The position numbers and the translations under genes were made by a program. From assembly GCF_020009625.1 (NCBI RefSeq), contig NZ_JAIHLP010000002.1, forward strand, positions 3,906,001 through 3,970,000: a stretch of 64,000 nt of DNA, read 5' to 3'. The notes under the pieces are model-generated. The model was given only the letters and a program-made list of their open reading frames with translations, was not told where the DNA came from and searched no databases. Of this stretch, positions 35,431-43,875 are shown in pieces (within the stretch, counting starts at the first letter, position 1; the number at the start of each line of letters is the position of its first letter). Source of the stretch: Leifsonia poae (GTDB lineage Bacteria; Actinomycetota; Actinomycetes; Actinomycetales; Microbacteriaceae).

Positions 35431-35596
35431 GACACGACACGCGGAAACAGTGCACTCTGCTCATCCGACACGCCGATAGTTGTGCGGGGTGATCGCCCGG
35501 CGTAGCGTTCCGAGTAATTCCGGCAAGGAGGCCGGAAGCCGGTCTCTGGTGCCATAAGCGTCGGGATCGGGCGCGAGAGTGAAGGTTGCGTGAACC

Positions 35597-36763
35597 GTGA
35601 CGATCGACAATCAACCCGCCATCCGAAGCCGTGACGACAACGACCGGATGGACGACGTGCACCTCGGCGAACTCCGGCTCGGCGAGATCGACACCGTGCA
35701 GCTCTTGACCCCGACCGGGGAGCGGCTGAGTGATCTGCGCTACGACGCCTGGGTCTCCGACATCGGCGACGACCAGCTGCTCTCGCTCTATGAAGACATG
35801 GTGGTCATCCGTCGCATCGACACGGAGGCCACCGCCCTGCAGCGTCAGGGCGAGTTGGGCCTGTGGCCGCCATTGCTCGGCCAGGAGGCGTCGCAGATCG
35901 GCTCCGGCCGGGCGCTCCGCGCCGACGATTTCGTGTTTTCGAGCTATCGCGAGAACGGCGTGGCCTACTGCCGGGGCGCCGGACTCACCGAACTCGTGAA
36001 AGTCTGGCGGGGAACGGCGCAGACCGGCTGGAACCCCTACGACATCAACATGGCCACCCCGCAGGTGATCATCGGCGCCCAGACATTGCATGCCACGGGG
36101 TATGCCCTCGGCATCCAGGCGGATGGCACCGATTCCGTGGCGATCGCCTACTTCGGCGATGGGGCGACCAGCGAGGGCGACGTCACCGAGGCGATGATCT
36201 TTGCCGCCACCTATGCGGCTCCCGTGATCTTCTTCTGCCAGAACAACCAGTGGGCGATCTCCGAGCCCGTGAGCCTGCAGGCGCAGCGTCCGATCGCCGA
36301 GCGTGCGCCGGGGTTCGGCATCCCGAGCGTGCGCGTCGACGGCAATGACGTGCTGGCCGTGATGGCGGTCACCCGCTCGGCTCTGGATCGCGCCCGCGCC
36401 GGCGGCGGTCCCACGTTCGTCGAGGCCGTCACGTACCGCATGGGCCCGCACACCACGGCGGACGATCCCACCCGGTACCGCGACCCGGCCGAGCTGGACG
36501 ACTGGAAGGGTAAAGATCCGATCAGCCGGGTGGCGGCCTATCTCTCGGCGCGGCGCATCCTCACGCCCGAGAGCGCGGAGGCCGTGGCCGCCACGGCCGA
36601 CCAGGTGGCGGCCGAATTGCGTGCCGGTTGTGTCTCGCTTGCCGATCCCGACCCGATGAGCGTGTTCGACAACGTCTACGCCGAAGCCCACACCGGTCTC
36701 GCCCGCGAGCGCGACCACTACAGCCGCTATCTGCGCACCTTCGTCGGCGGTGACGGGCGATGA
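35597..36763 (+). CDS. 2-oxoacid dehydrogenase E1 component, alpha subunit
   Basis: 388 residues. The thiamine diphosphate site is YFGDGATSEGDVTEAM (about 183-198) ending in the metal-binding QNNQWAIS. The GELGLWPPLLGQEASQIGSG segment is typical of PdhA/BkdA. It decarboxylates a 2-oxo acid and passes the acyl group to E2 lipoyl. An adjacent divergent Lrp-type regulator favours branched-chain keto acids, but pyruvate cannot be excluded from sequence alone. The GTG start at 35597 follows GAAGG. The stop overlaps the E1beta ATG (ATGA). Confidence 0.9.
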   Translation: MTIDNQPAIRSRDDNDRMDDVHLGELRLGEIDTVQLLTPTGERLSDLRYDAWVSDIGDDQLLSLYEDMVVIRRIDTEATALQRQGELGLWPPLLGQEASQIGSGRALRADDFVFSSYRENGVAYCRGAGLTELVKVWRGTAQTGWNPYDINMATPQVIIGAQTLHATGYALGIQADGTDSVAIAYFGDGATSEGDVTEAMIFAATYAAPVIFFCQNNQWAISEPVSLQAQRPIAERAPGFGIPSVRVDGNDVLAVMAVTRSALDRARAGGGPTFVEAVTYRMGPHTTADDPTRYRDPAELDDWKGKDPISRVAAYLSARRILTPESAEAVAATADQVAAELRAGCVSLADPDPMSVFDNVYAEAHTGLARERDHYSRYLRTFVGGDGR

Positions 36764-37770
36764 CGACGCTCACGCTGGCGAAGGCGATCAACGCCGGACT
36801 CCGCAAAGCGCTGGCCGGCGATGACCGCGTCGTGCTGATGGGGGAGGACATCGGAAGTCTCGGCGGTGTCTATCGCGTCACCGACGGGTTGCAGACCGAG
36901 TTCGGTCCGCGCCGGGTGATGGATTCCCCGCTGGCCGAATCCGGAATCGTCGGCACCGCGGTGGGCATGGCATACCGCGGGTACCGACCGGTGGTGGAGA
37001 TCCAATTCGACGGCTTCATCTATCCGGCGTTCGACCAGATCGTCAGCCAGGTTGCCCGGATGCATTACCGGACGGCCGGCGCGGTGACGATGCCGATCAC
37101 CATCAGGGTGCCGTTCGCCGGCGGCATCGGCGCCGCGGAGCACCATTCGGACTCGCCTGAGGCCTATTTCGCGCACGCCGCCGGGCTGCGGGTGGTGTCT
37201 CCGTCCGATCCGGAGGACGCTTACACGCTCATTCAGCAGGCGATCGCCTCCGACGACCCCGTGCTGTACTTCGAGCCGAAACGGCGCTACCACGTGAAAG
37301 GCGAGGTCGACGAGGCGGTGCCGTTGGCCGATGCCCGGCCGATGGGGACGGCCCGCGTTCTCGTCCCCGGCACCGACGTGACCCTGGTCACCTACGGTGG
37401 CCTGGTGCAGGTCGCCCGGGATGCAGCCGTGGCTGCCGGTGACGACGGCATCTCGGTCGAAGTGATCGATCTGCGCTCGCTTTCGCCGCTCGACCTCGAC
37501 ACCGTGATCGCCTCGGTGCGCAAGACCGGCCGTCTCGTCGTGACCCATGAGGCGCCCCTCTCGGGCGGTCTCGGCGCCGAGGTGGCGGCGGCCATCACCG
37601 AGCGGTGCTTCCTCTTTCTGGAGCACGCGCCCGTGCGGGTCACCGGGCAGGACATCCCGTATCCGGCCGCGAAGCTGGAGGGCGCGCACCTGCCGGATCT
37701 CGATCGGCTGCTCGACGGCATCGATCGGGCCCTGGATCGCCCGAACTCGTTGACCGGGGTGGAGGACTGA
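36760..37770 (+). CDS. 2-oxoacid dehydrogenase E1 component, beta subunit
   Basis: 336 residues. Features include LMGEDIGSLGGVYRVTDGL (ThDP-pyrimidine side Glu), SPLAESGIVGTAVGMAYRG, the FDQIVSQVARMHYR segment and HHSDSPEAYFAH. The C-terminal transketolase-like domain holds TYGGLVQVARDAA. With the alpha subunit it forms an alpha2beta2 E1. Both junctions are overlapping (4 bp with alpha, 1 bp with E2), so the operon is tightly coupled. Confidence 0.93.
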   Translation: MTTLTLAKAINAGLRKALAGDDRVVLMGEDIGSLGGVYRVTDGLQTEFGPRRVMDSPLAESGIVGTAVGMAYRGYRPVVEIQFDGFIYPAFDQIVSQVARMHYRTAGAVTMPITIRVPFAGGIGAAEHHSDSPEAYFAHAAGLRVVSPSDPEDAYTLIQQAIASDDPVLYFEPKRRYHVKGEVDEAVPLADARPMGTARVLVPGTDVTLVTYGGLVQVARDAAVAAGDDGISVEVIDLRSLSPLDLDTVIASVRKTGRLVVTHEAPLSGGLGAEVAAAITERCFLFLEHAPVRVTGQDIPYPAAKLEGAHLPDLDRLLDGIDRALDRPNSLTGVED

Positions 37771-39083
37771 TGACCGTCGTCAAAGATTTCGCGTTGCCGG
37801 ATCTCGGTGAGGGTCTCACCGAGTCGGAGCTGGTGAACTGGCATGTTGCGGTGGGCGACGAGGTGCGGCTCAACCAGATCATCGCCGAAGTGGAGACGGC
37901 GAAAGCCCTCGTCGAGCTCCCTTCGCCGTGGAGTGGGGTGGTCTCGGCTCTCTATGTCGAGCCGGGTGTCACCGTTTCGGTGGGGGAACGGATGATCGCG
38001 TTCGAGGTGGAGGGTGAACCGGATGCTCCTCCCGTGCCGTCCGTGCCCGCGGCGGCGGCCGACCTGCCTGAGCCGAACCTGGTGGGGTACGGCGCCCCGG
38101 CGGAGTCGGGTGACCGACCGCACCGCCGGCCGCGGCCCGGCCTCGCCGTCGCGGTGGAGCCTGTCGCCGTCTCCGCATCGGTGTCGACGGCGGAACGTCC
38201 GCGGGCCACTCCGCCGGTGCGCAGACTGGCGCGGGAGCGTGGCGTGGACCTCCGAGCGCTGGTCGGATCCGGCGACCGCGGTGTGATCACTCGGCACGAT
38301 GTGGAGGCCGTCGTCACAGCCGGGACGGCCACCGAGACGGCCACCGGGACGGCTACCGGCGCGGCAGCCGCTGCTGCGCCGGTGCGAGAGCGCCGGTTCC
38401 CGATCAAGGGCGTTCGCCGGCTCACCGCCGAGGCGATGGTGCGCAGCGCGTTCACGGCGCCCCACGCCACGGTCTTCCTCACGGTGGACGTCACGCCGAC
38501 GTCGGAGCTGCTCGACCGGCTGCGCGCGCGCCGCGAGTTCGCCGACAACCGTCCCGGCCTGCTCGCGATCGTGGCGAAGGCGCTATGCCTCGCGATACGC
38601 CGCACCCCTTCGGTCAACGCCCGATGGGAGGAGGCGACGCAAGAGATCGTGGAATTCGGGTATGTGAACCTCGGGATCGCCGCCGCGACGCCACGGGGAC
38701 TCGTCGTGCCCACCATCCCTGACGCCGAATCGTTGAACCTGGGTGAGCTTGCGACGGCCATCCGCGAACTCGCCGAGACTGCGCGTGCCGGACGCACTGC
38801 GCCCGAACGCTTGAGCGGCGGCACCATCTCGATCACCAATGTCGGTGTGTTCGGGGTGGATGCTGGAACGCCGATCCTCACCCCCGGCGAGGCGGCCATT
38901 CTGGCGCTCGGCGCCGTGCGCCGTCAGCCGTGGGAGCATCGCGGCGAGATCGCATTGCGCGAAGTGGTCACACTCGCGCTCTCGTTCGACCATCGGGTCG
39001 TCGACGGTGAGCAGGCGGCCCGCTTCCTCGCCGACATCGGGCGCATCCTGGCCGATCCCGCGACCACGCTCGCGATGGTCTGA
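37770..39083 (+). CDS. Dihydrolipoyl acyltransferase (E2 component)
   Basis: 437 residues. A single lipoyl domain (about 5-80) carries the lipoylated Lys in EVETAKALVELPSP. A linker with Pro/Ala, then an E3-binding domain (ATPPVRRLARERGVDL, about 147-180), an Ala/Thr-rich linker with repeats of TAT/ATGT, and the catalytic domain (210-437) with the active-site SFDHRVVDGEQAARF. It transfers the acyl group to CoA. No E3 (dihydrolipoamide dehydrogenase) gene is next to it, so the E3 must come from elsewhere on the chromosome. Confidence 0.94.
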   Translation: MTVVKDFALPDLGEGLTESELVNWHVAVGDEVRLNQIIAEVETAKALVELPSPWSGVVSALYVEPGVTVSVGERMIAFEVEGEPDAPPVPSVPAAAADLPEPNLVGYGAPAESGDRPHRRPRPGLAVAVEPVAVSASVSTAERPRATPPVRRLARERGVDLRALVGSGDRGVITRHDVEAVVTAGTATETATGTATGAAAAAAPVRERRFPIKGVRRLTAEAMVRSAFTAPHATVFLTVDVTPTSELLDRLRARREFADNRPGLLAIVAKALCLAIRRTPSVNARWEEATQEIVEFGYVNLGIAAATPRGLVVPTIPDAESLNLGELATAIRELAETARAGRTAPERLSGGTISITNVGVFGVDAGTPILTPGEAAILALGAVRRQPWEHRGEIALREVVTLALSFDHRVVDGEQAARFLADIGRILADPATTLAMV

Positions 39084-39102
39084 GCCGCCGGTGGGGGAAG
39101 GG

Positions 39103-40092
39103 TCAGGCGTGCAGGGCAGCGTTCAGCTCGATGCCGCCCGAACGCGGCAGCACCTCGACAGCGCCCGTGAGTGAGTTGCGGCGGAACAGCAGGCCGGGAA
39201 CGCCGGAGAGTTCCACGGCTTTCACCGTCTGCGGGCGACCATCGGCCGTGGGGGTTCCGCCGACCACGACGACCTTGGTGCCCGCTGTCACGTAGAGCCC
39301 GGCCTCGACGACAGAGTCGTCGCCGATCGAGATGCCGATGCCGGAGTTCGCGCCGAGCAGGGCCCGCTCGCCGATGGCGACGCGCTGGGTGCCCCCGCCC
39401 GAGAGCGTACCCATGATGGAGGCGCCGCCGCCGATGTCGGAGCCGTCGCCGACGACGACGCCCTGCGAGACGCGTCCCTCGATCATCGACGTGCCGAGAG
39501 TGCCGGCATTGAAGTTGACGAAGCCTTCGTGCATCACCGTGGTGCCGGGCGAGAGGTGGGCGCCCAGACGCACGCGCGAGGCATCGGCGATGCGCACTCG
39601 GTCGGGCGTGACGTAGTCGAGCAGGCGCGGGAACTTGTCGATGCCGGTGACGTGGATGCCGGCACGCTGCAGCTGCGGGCGCAACCGGTCGAAGTCGGCC
39701 GGATGCACCGGTCCTGCATTGGTCCAGGTGACGATCGGCAGGTGCCCGAAGATGCCGTCGAGGTTGACGGTGTTCGGCGCGACGAGCAGGTGGGAGAGCA
39801 GGTGGAGACGCAGGTAGGCGTCCGGGGTGGATGCGGGAGCGGCGTCCAGGTCGATGTCGACGGTCACGACGTCGATGCGCACATTGCGGCGCGGATCGTC
39901 GCCGGCGAGCGCCTCGAACTCCGCGGGGGCGATCCAACGGTCGCGGCCGGCGGGCAGCCCGCCGAGCTTCGGCTCCGGGAACCAGGTGTCGAGCACGGTG
40001 CCGTCGCCGGCGACGGTCGCGAGTCCGTAGCCCCAGGCCTGGCGGAGGGAGGGGGCGGGCGCGGCGGATTCGGAGGAAACGTCGGAGGGCAT
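39103..40092 (-). CDS. dapD: Tetrahydrodipicolinate N-succinyltransferase
   Basis: 329 residues, the long actinobacterial DapD form. The left-handed beta-helix has hexapeptide-like repeats from about 150: [20 protein letters not shown], then [24 protein letters not shown]. It succinylates tetrahydrodipicolinate in the lysine/meso-diaminopimelate pathway for peptidoglycan. It is divergent from dapE, which removes the same succinyl group two steps later. The ATG at 40092 is the predicted first transcribed base. Confidence 0.95.
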   Translation of the reverse strand: MPSDVSSESAAPAPSLRQAWGYGLATVAGDGTVLDTWFPEPKLGGLPAGRDRWIAPAEFEALAGDDPRRNVRIDVVTVDIDLDAAPASTPDAYLRLHLLSHLLVAPNTVNLDGIFGHLPIVTWTNAGPVHPADFDRLRPQLQRAGIHVTGIDKFPRLLDYVTPDRVRIADASRVRLGAHLSPGTTVMHEGFVNFNAGTLGTSMIEGRVSQGVVVGDGSDIGGGASIMGTLSGGGTQRVAIGERALLGANSGIGISIGDDSVVEAGLYVTAGTKVVVVGGTPTADGRPQTVKAVELSGVPGLLFRRNSLTGAVEVLPRSGGIELNAALHA

Positions 40093-40097
40093 GCCTC

Positions 40098-40104
40098 TAG
40101 ATTA
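40098..40104. promoter_or_regulatory. Overlapping bidirectional leaderless -10 elements of dapD and dapE
   Basis: On the plus strand TAGATT (40098-40103) lies 6 bases before the dapE GTG (40110). On the minus strand TAATCT (40104-40099) lies 6 bases before the dapD ATG (40092). The two hexamers share five base pairs, so one 17-bp gap holds both promoters. Confidence 0.7.
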
Positions 40105-40109
40105 GTAGT

Positions 40110-41192
40110 GTGCCTCTCGACCTCAGTGCCTCCTCGATCGACCTCACCCGCCAGATCTGCGACATCGAGTCGGTGTCCGGAGATGAGGGGGGCTTGGCCG
40201 ACGCCATCGAGGCCGCGCTCGTCGACTGCGACCATCTCGAGATCGTGCGCGACGGCGACACGGTCGTCGCCCGCACCGACCTCGGCCGGGATCGTCGGGT
40301 CGTGATCGCGGGCCACATCGACACCGTGCCGGTCAACGGCAATCTGCCGACGCGATTCGAGACCGAAGACGGCGTCGACTACCTGTGGGGTCGCGGCACC
40401 GTCGACATGAAGGCGGGAACGGCGGTTCAGCTCAAACTGGCCGCCGAGCTCACCGATCCGACGGTCGACATCACGTGGATGTGGTACGACCATGAGGAGG
40501 TCTCGGCCGACCTGAACGGTCTCGGCCGGCTCGCCCGCAACCGTCCCGACCTGTTCGTCGGCGACTTCGCCATCCTCGGCGAACCGAGCAACGGTGTGGT
40601 CGAGGGCGGATGCAACGGCAACCTCCGGGTCGAGGTCCGTACCTTCGGGCGCCGTGCGCATTCGGCACGCGGCTGGGTGGGCGAGAACGCCATTCACAAA
40701 GCCGCGCCCATCCTCGAGATCCTGGCGGCGTATACGGCGCGCGAGGTGGAGGTCGACGGTCTGGTCTATCGCGAGGGACTCAATGCGGTCGGCATCTCCG
40801 GGGGAGTCGCCGGGAACATCATCCCCGACGAGTGCATGGTGCACATCAACTACCGATTCGCGCCCAGCAGAAGCGCCGAGGAAGCCATCGAGCACATGCG
40901 CGAGCTGTTCGGCGAGTACGAGATCGCCGTCGTCGACCGCGCGGACGGGGCGCGGCCGGGCCTCGACGCCCCGCTCGCGCAGGAGTTCCTCGCGGCTGTC
41001 GGCGGTGAGGCGAAACCCAAGTACGGCTGGACCGACGTCGCGCGTTTTTCGGCGCTCGGCATCCCGGCGGTCAACTACGGCCCGGGCGATCCGCTGAAGG
41101 CGCACGCCGACGACGAACGGGTGCCTGTCGCCCAGATCACCGCCGTCGAAGCGGGTCTGCGTGCCTGGCTCTCCGGTGTCGGCCGGGGCTGA
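40110..41192 (+). CDS. dapE: Succinyl-diaminopimelate desuccinylase
   Basis: 360 residues, M20 metallopeptidase family. Metal ligands are seen in VIAGHIDTVPVN (His, Asp) and YLWGRGTVDMKAGTA (Asp), with the Glu pair in YDHEEVS and the late His in DPLKAHADDERV. It hydrolyses N-succinyl-LL-diaminopimelate to LL-diaminopimelate. The GTG at 40110 fits the bidirectional promoter. A membrane mannosyltransferase gene follows 25 bp on. Confidence 0.95.
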   Translation: MPLDLSASSIDLTRQICDIESVSGDEGGLADAIEAALVDCDHLEIVRDGDTVVARTDLGRDRRVVIAGHIDTVPVNGNLPTRFETEDGVDYLWGRGTVDMKAGTAVQLKLAAELTDPTVDITWMWYDHEEVSADLNGLGRLARNRPDLFVGDFAILGEPSNGVVEGGCNGNLRVEVRTFGRRAHSARGWVGENAIHKAAPILEILAAYTAREVEVDGLVYREGLNAVGISGGVAGNIIPDECMVHINYRFAPSRSAEEAIEHMRELFGEYEIAVVDRADGARPGLDAPLAQEFLAAVGGEAKPKYGWTDVARFSALGIPAVNYGPGDPLKAHADDERVPVAQITAVEAGLRAWLSGVGRG

Positions 41193-41217
41193 CCAGGCGA
41201 CGCGGGGGCGTGCGACA

Positions 41218-42424
41218 GTGGTACGCCGCGCCCCGAGCGTCGTTCCGTGGTGGTCGCGGTGGTGGGTGCGCGTGCTCGCCGTGTATGCGGCGAGCCGGGT
41301 GCTCACGACGATCCTGCTGCTGATCCTCGCCGGTGTCCAGGGTGCGAACCCCTGGACGGCCGCCCACCCGTCCTATTTCGATTTCGCGTCGATCTGGGAC
41401 GGACGGTGGTACAACATCGTCTCGATCGCCGGCTATCCGTCCACGCTGCCCACGCTCGACGGGCATGTGACCGAGAACGCCTGGGCGTTCATGCCGGTGT
41501 ATCCGGGTGTCGTGAACGCCCTGCAGTTCGTGACCGGGATGTCGTGGCCGGTCGCCGCGGTGCTCCTCTCGGTGGCGTTCGGCGCCGGTGCCGCACTGCT
41601 GTTCTACCGGCTGCTCGTGCGGGTGAAGCTCTCGCCCTCGACGAGCCTGTTCGCGGTCGTCTTGTTCTGCGTGTCTCCGGTGTCGCCGCTGTTCCAGCTC
41701 GCCTACGCCGAGTCGATGTACATCTTTCTGCTGACGGCAGCGCTTCTCCTCCTCGTTGAGCGGCGCTACGCCTGGTTGTTCCCGGTGGTGCTCGTCATGG
41801 CGTTCACCCGGCCGAGCGGCCTCGCTTTCGCGCTCGCGCTCGCCTTCCACGTGGTCTACCGGTGGGTGGTGCGCCGGCGGGATGCGTTCCCGGTTCGCGA
41901 TCGCGTCCTCAGCGTCTCACTCGCCGTGTTCAGCGGGTTCGCCGGTCTCGCCTGGCCGGCGATCGCAGGGCTGGTGACCGGCGACCTGACCGCGTACACG
42001 GATTCCGAGCTCGCCTGGCGCGCCCCGTACATCGGGTACACCCATCTGGTTCCGTTCGCGTCGTGGTTCCAGGGGGCGGATTGGTGGTTCACCTTCATGC
42101 TCCAGCTTCCGGCCTGGCTCGGAATCGTCACCCTTCTGGTGGTCGTCGCGCTGTTCGTCGTCGCCCAGTTCACGCCGGCGGTACGCCGGCTCGGCGTCGA
42201 TCTGCGGTTCTGGGTCGCAGCTTATTCGGTGTACCTGCTCGCGGTCTTCTTCCCCAGTCGAGCACGTTCCGGCTGCTGATGCCCTTGTTCCCCCTGCTCG
42301 GAGCCCTCGCCCTACCGAAGAGTCGCCTCTACCGATCGGCCCTCGTGGCGCTTTTCCTGGCGCTCCAGGTGGGCTGGCTGCTCGTGTGCTGGGGGTCGAC
42401 GGAGCCGATTGGTCGCCCCCGTGA
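41218..42424 (+). pseudogene. Membrane mannosyltransferase-like protein (GT-C/DUF2029-like), two apparent frameshifts
   Basis: A polytopic membrane protein beginning near VVRRAPSVVPWW, with an early acidic loop FDFASIWDGRWYNIVSIAGY typical of GT-C mannosyltransferases using lipid-linked sugar. The frame as read stops after VFFPSRARSGC. One extra C in the C-run at 42252-42255 would restore PQSSTFRLLMPLFPLLGALA. One extra G in the run at 42391-42395 would then end the protein CWGVDGADWSPP with TGA at 42424. With both bases restored the gene is exactly 403 codons. Either the gene is damaged or homopolymers were under-called. The start is uncertain: GTG at 41218 is preferred, with GTG at 41161 possible. 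Confidence 0.75.
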
Positions 42425-42517
42425 TCGGGTGCCCCGGTGTTCGCGGGCGGACACACGATTTCCGCCCTCCGCCGCCGATGACAGATAATGAGTAGACATC
42501 CACGAAAGGGGAGCTGC

Positions 42518-42691
42518 ATGGCGGCCATGAAGCCGAGGACCGGGGACGGGCCAATGGAGGCTGTGAAGGAGGGTCGGCTCATCATCGTTCGAGTGCCGCT
42601 CGAGGGTGGCGGACGACTCGTCGTCTCTGTCAACGACGCGGAGGCCAAAGAGCTTCACGATGCTCTTGCGAGCGTCGTGACTCCCTCCTAG
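42518..42691 (+). CDS. DUF3117 small protein
   Basis: 57 residues: MAAMKPRTGDGPMEAVKEGR is the strongly conserved start of this actinobacterial family (Rv1211-like). It is followed by a short beta-rich body ending VVTPS. Function is unknown. The ATG at 42518 follows AAAGGGGAG, and GATAAT at 42484-42489 may be the -10. A perfect terminator hairpin follows. Confidence 0.92.
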   Translation: MAAMKPRTGDGPMEAVKEGRLIIVRVPLEGGGRLVVSVNDAEAKELHDALASVVTPS

Positions 42692-42716
42692 TAGCATTCA
42701 GCACGAGAACACCGAG

Positions 42717-42748
42717 AACGGGCCCCCATCGGGGCCCGTTTCATTTTC
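42717..42748 (+). terminator. Rho-independent terminator of DUF3117 gene
   Basis: AACGGGCCCC and GGGGCCCGTT form a perfect 10-bp stem with loop CATC, followed by a T-rich tail (TCATTTTC). Confidence 0.9.
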
Positions 42749-42761
42749 TCGGGACCAGGGT

Positions 42762-43394
42762 CTAGTCGCTGAGTTTCGTGATCTGGAGCAGCCCGTCGCC
42801 GGCGAGCGACAGGGCGCTGAGGACGGCGCCGGAGGCAGCCGTCTCGGTGATCAGGGTGCGGAACCCGGTTGCGACGTCGTCGCGCTGGGCCGGATCGGAG
42901 ACGCGCCCCTTCCAGAGCGCGTGCGCGACGAGGACGGTTCCACCGGGGCGGGCCAGACGCAGGCCGTGTTCCACATATTCGATGACCGATTGCGGGTCTG
43001 CGTCGATGAAGACGATGTCGTACGAGTTCTCGTTCATCCGGGGCAACACCTCCAATGCGCGACCGGTGATGAGGCGCACCCGGTTGGCAGAGATGCCGGC
43101 CTCGGTGAAGAATCCTCGCGCGTGCTGCTGGTGCTCCAGCTCCGAATCGATGGACGTGAGCTGGGCGCGAGTGCCGCCGGTGAGCAGCCAGAGGCCGGAG
43201 ACGCCGGCACCTGTGCCGATCTCCACGATGCTCTCGGCCGCAGTGGCAGCGACGACGACGGCGGCCTGCGCGCCGACACTCGCCGCGATCGGATCGATAC
43301 CGAGCTCGAGCGACTGCTGTCGGGCTCGAGCGATGACCTCGTTCTCGACGATCACATCGTCGGCGAACTTCCAGTTCGAATCTTTGTCTGACAC
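42762..43394 (-). CDS. SAM-dependent O-methyltransferase (family 3)
   Basis: 210 residues, GTG start with GGGAG upstream. SAM motif is IVEIGTGAGVSGLWLL (about 55-70); IDADPQSVIEYVEHGLRL holds the metal-binding Asp, and ARPGGTVLVAHALW follows. Its close relatives include the Rv1220c-type enzymes of mycobacteria. The acceptor is unknown. Upstream on this strand a longer open frame continues but lies opposite tatB and has no family features. Confidence 0.9.
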   Translation of the reverse strand: MSDKDSNWKFADDVIVENEVIARARQQSLELGIDPIAASVGAQAAVVVAATAAESIVEIGTGAGVSGLWLLTGGTRAQLTSIDSELEHQQHARGFFTEAGISANRVRLITGRALEVLPRMNENSYDIVFIDADPQSVIEYVEHGLRLARPGGTVLVAHALWKGRVSDPAQRDDVATGFRTLITETAASGAVLSALSLAGDGLLQITKLSD

Positions 43395-43463
43395 AGCACT
43401 CCCGGTGTTCTCCGGCACAAGGATACGGCCAAGACGCGTGGCTTTCGTGCAGGCGATCCGGGT

Positions 43464-43469
43464 TACTCT
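43464..43469 (+). promoter_or_regulatory. Leaderless -10 of tatB (TACTCT)
   Basis: TACTCT lies 6 bases before the GTG at 43476, preceded by GGT. Confidence 0.65.
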
Positions 43470-43475
43470 TATCTC

Positions 43476-43850
43476 GTGTTCGGATTGACCTTCGAGAAGC
43501 TGCTGATCATCGGTGTGATCGCTGCCTTTCTCATCGGACCGGACCGGCTGCCCGGCTACGCCGCGAAACTCGGTCAGTTCGCGCGCACCCTGCGCGAGTT
43601 CGCCAACGGGGCGAAAGACCGGATGCGCGAGGAGATGGGTCCCGAGTTCGACGAGGTCGACTGGAAGAAGCTCGACCCGCGTCAATACGATCCCCGCCGA
43701 ATCGTTCGCGAAGCGCTCCTCGACGATGGGGCCACCGCTGCACCCGTCGCGGTCAGCACGATCAAACCCGTCACCGAGTCGGCGTATGCCCAGCACAAGA
43801 ACAAATTGCGGAACGGGGCGGTTCCCCCGTTCGACGCCGAAGCCACCTAG
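43476..43850 (+). CDS. tatB: Twin-arginine translocase subunit TatB
   Basis: 124 residues. A short membrane helix at 1-22 (MFGLTFEKLLIIGVIAAFLIGPDRLP) contains the FGP-like GPDRLP hinge, followed by an amphipathic helix (about 25-48) and a charged tail. It forms the substrate receptor with TatC. It is a single gene; tatA and tatC are not in the window. The Sec-independent role fits the conserved actinobacterial order with a nearby O-methyltransferase and Mrp. (Residue segment quoted in two parts by position.). Confidence 0.88.
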   Translation: MFGLTFEKLLIIGVIAAFLIGPDRLPGYAAKLGQFARTLREFANGAKDRMREEMGPEFDEVDWKKLDPRQYDPRRIVREALLDDGATAAPVAVSTIKPVTESAYAQHKNKLRNGAVPPFDAEAT

Positions 43851-43863
43851 CGCGTTTATCCAA

Positions 43864-43869
43864 TAGCAT
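43864..43869 (+). promoter_or_regulatory. Leaderless -10 of MFS gene (TAGCAT)
   Basis: TAGCAT lies 6 bases before the ATG at 43876, giving a predicted start of transcription on the ATG. Confidence 0.65.
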
Positions 43870-43875
43870 TCGGGA

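Noticed and set aside
34940..36718. A 592-codon minus-strand open frame including the Lrp gene
   Set aside because: The region beyond 35413 is opposite E1alpha, with no recognisable domain; the Lrp start at 35413 fits both promoter and family length.
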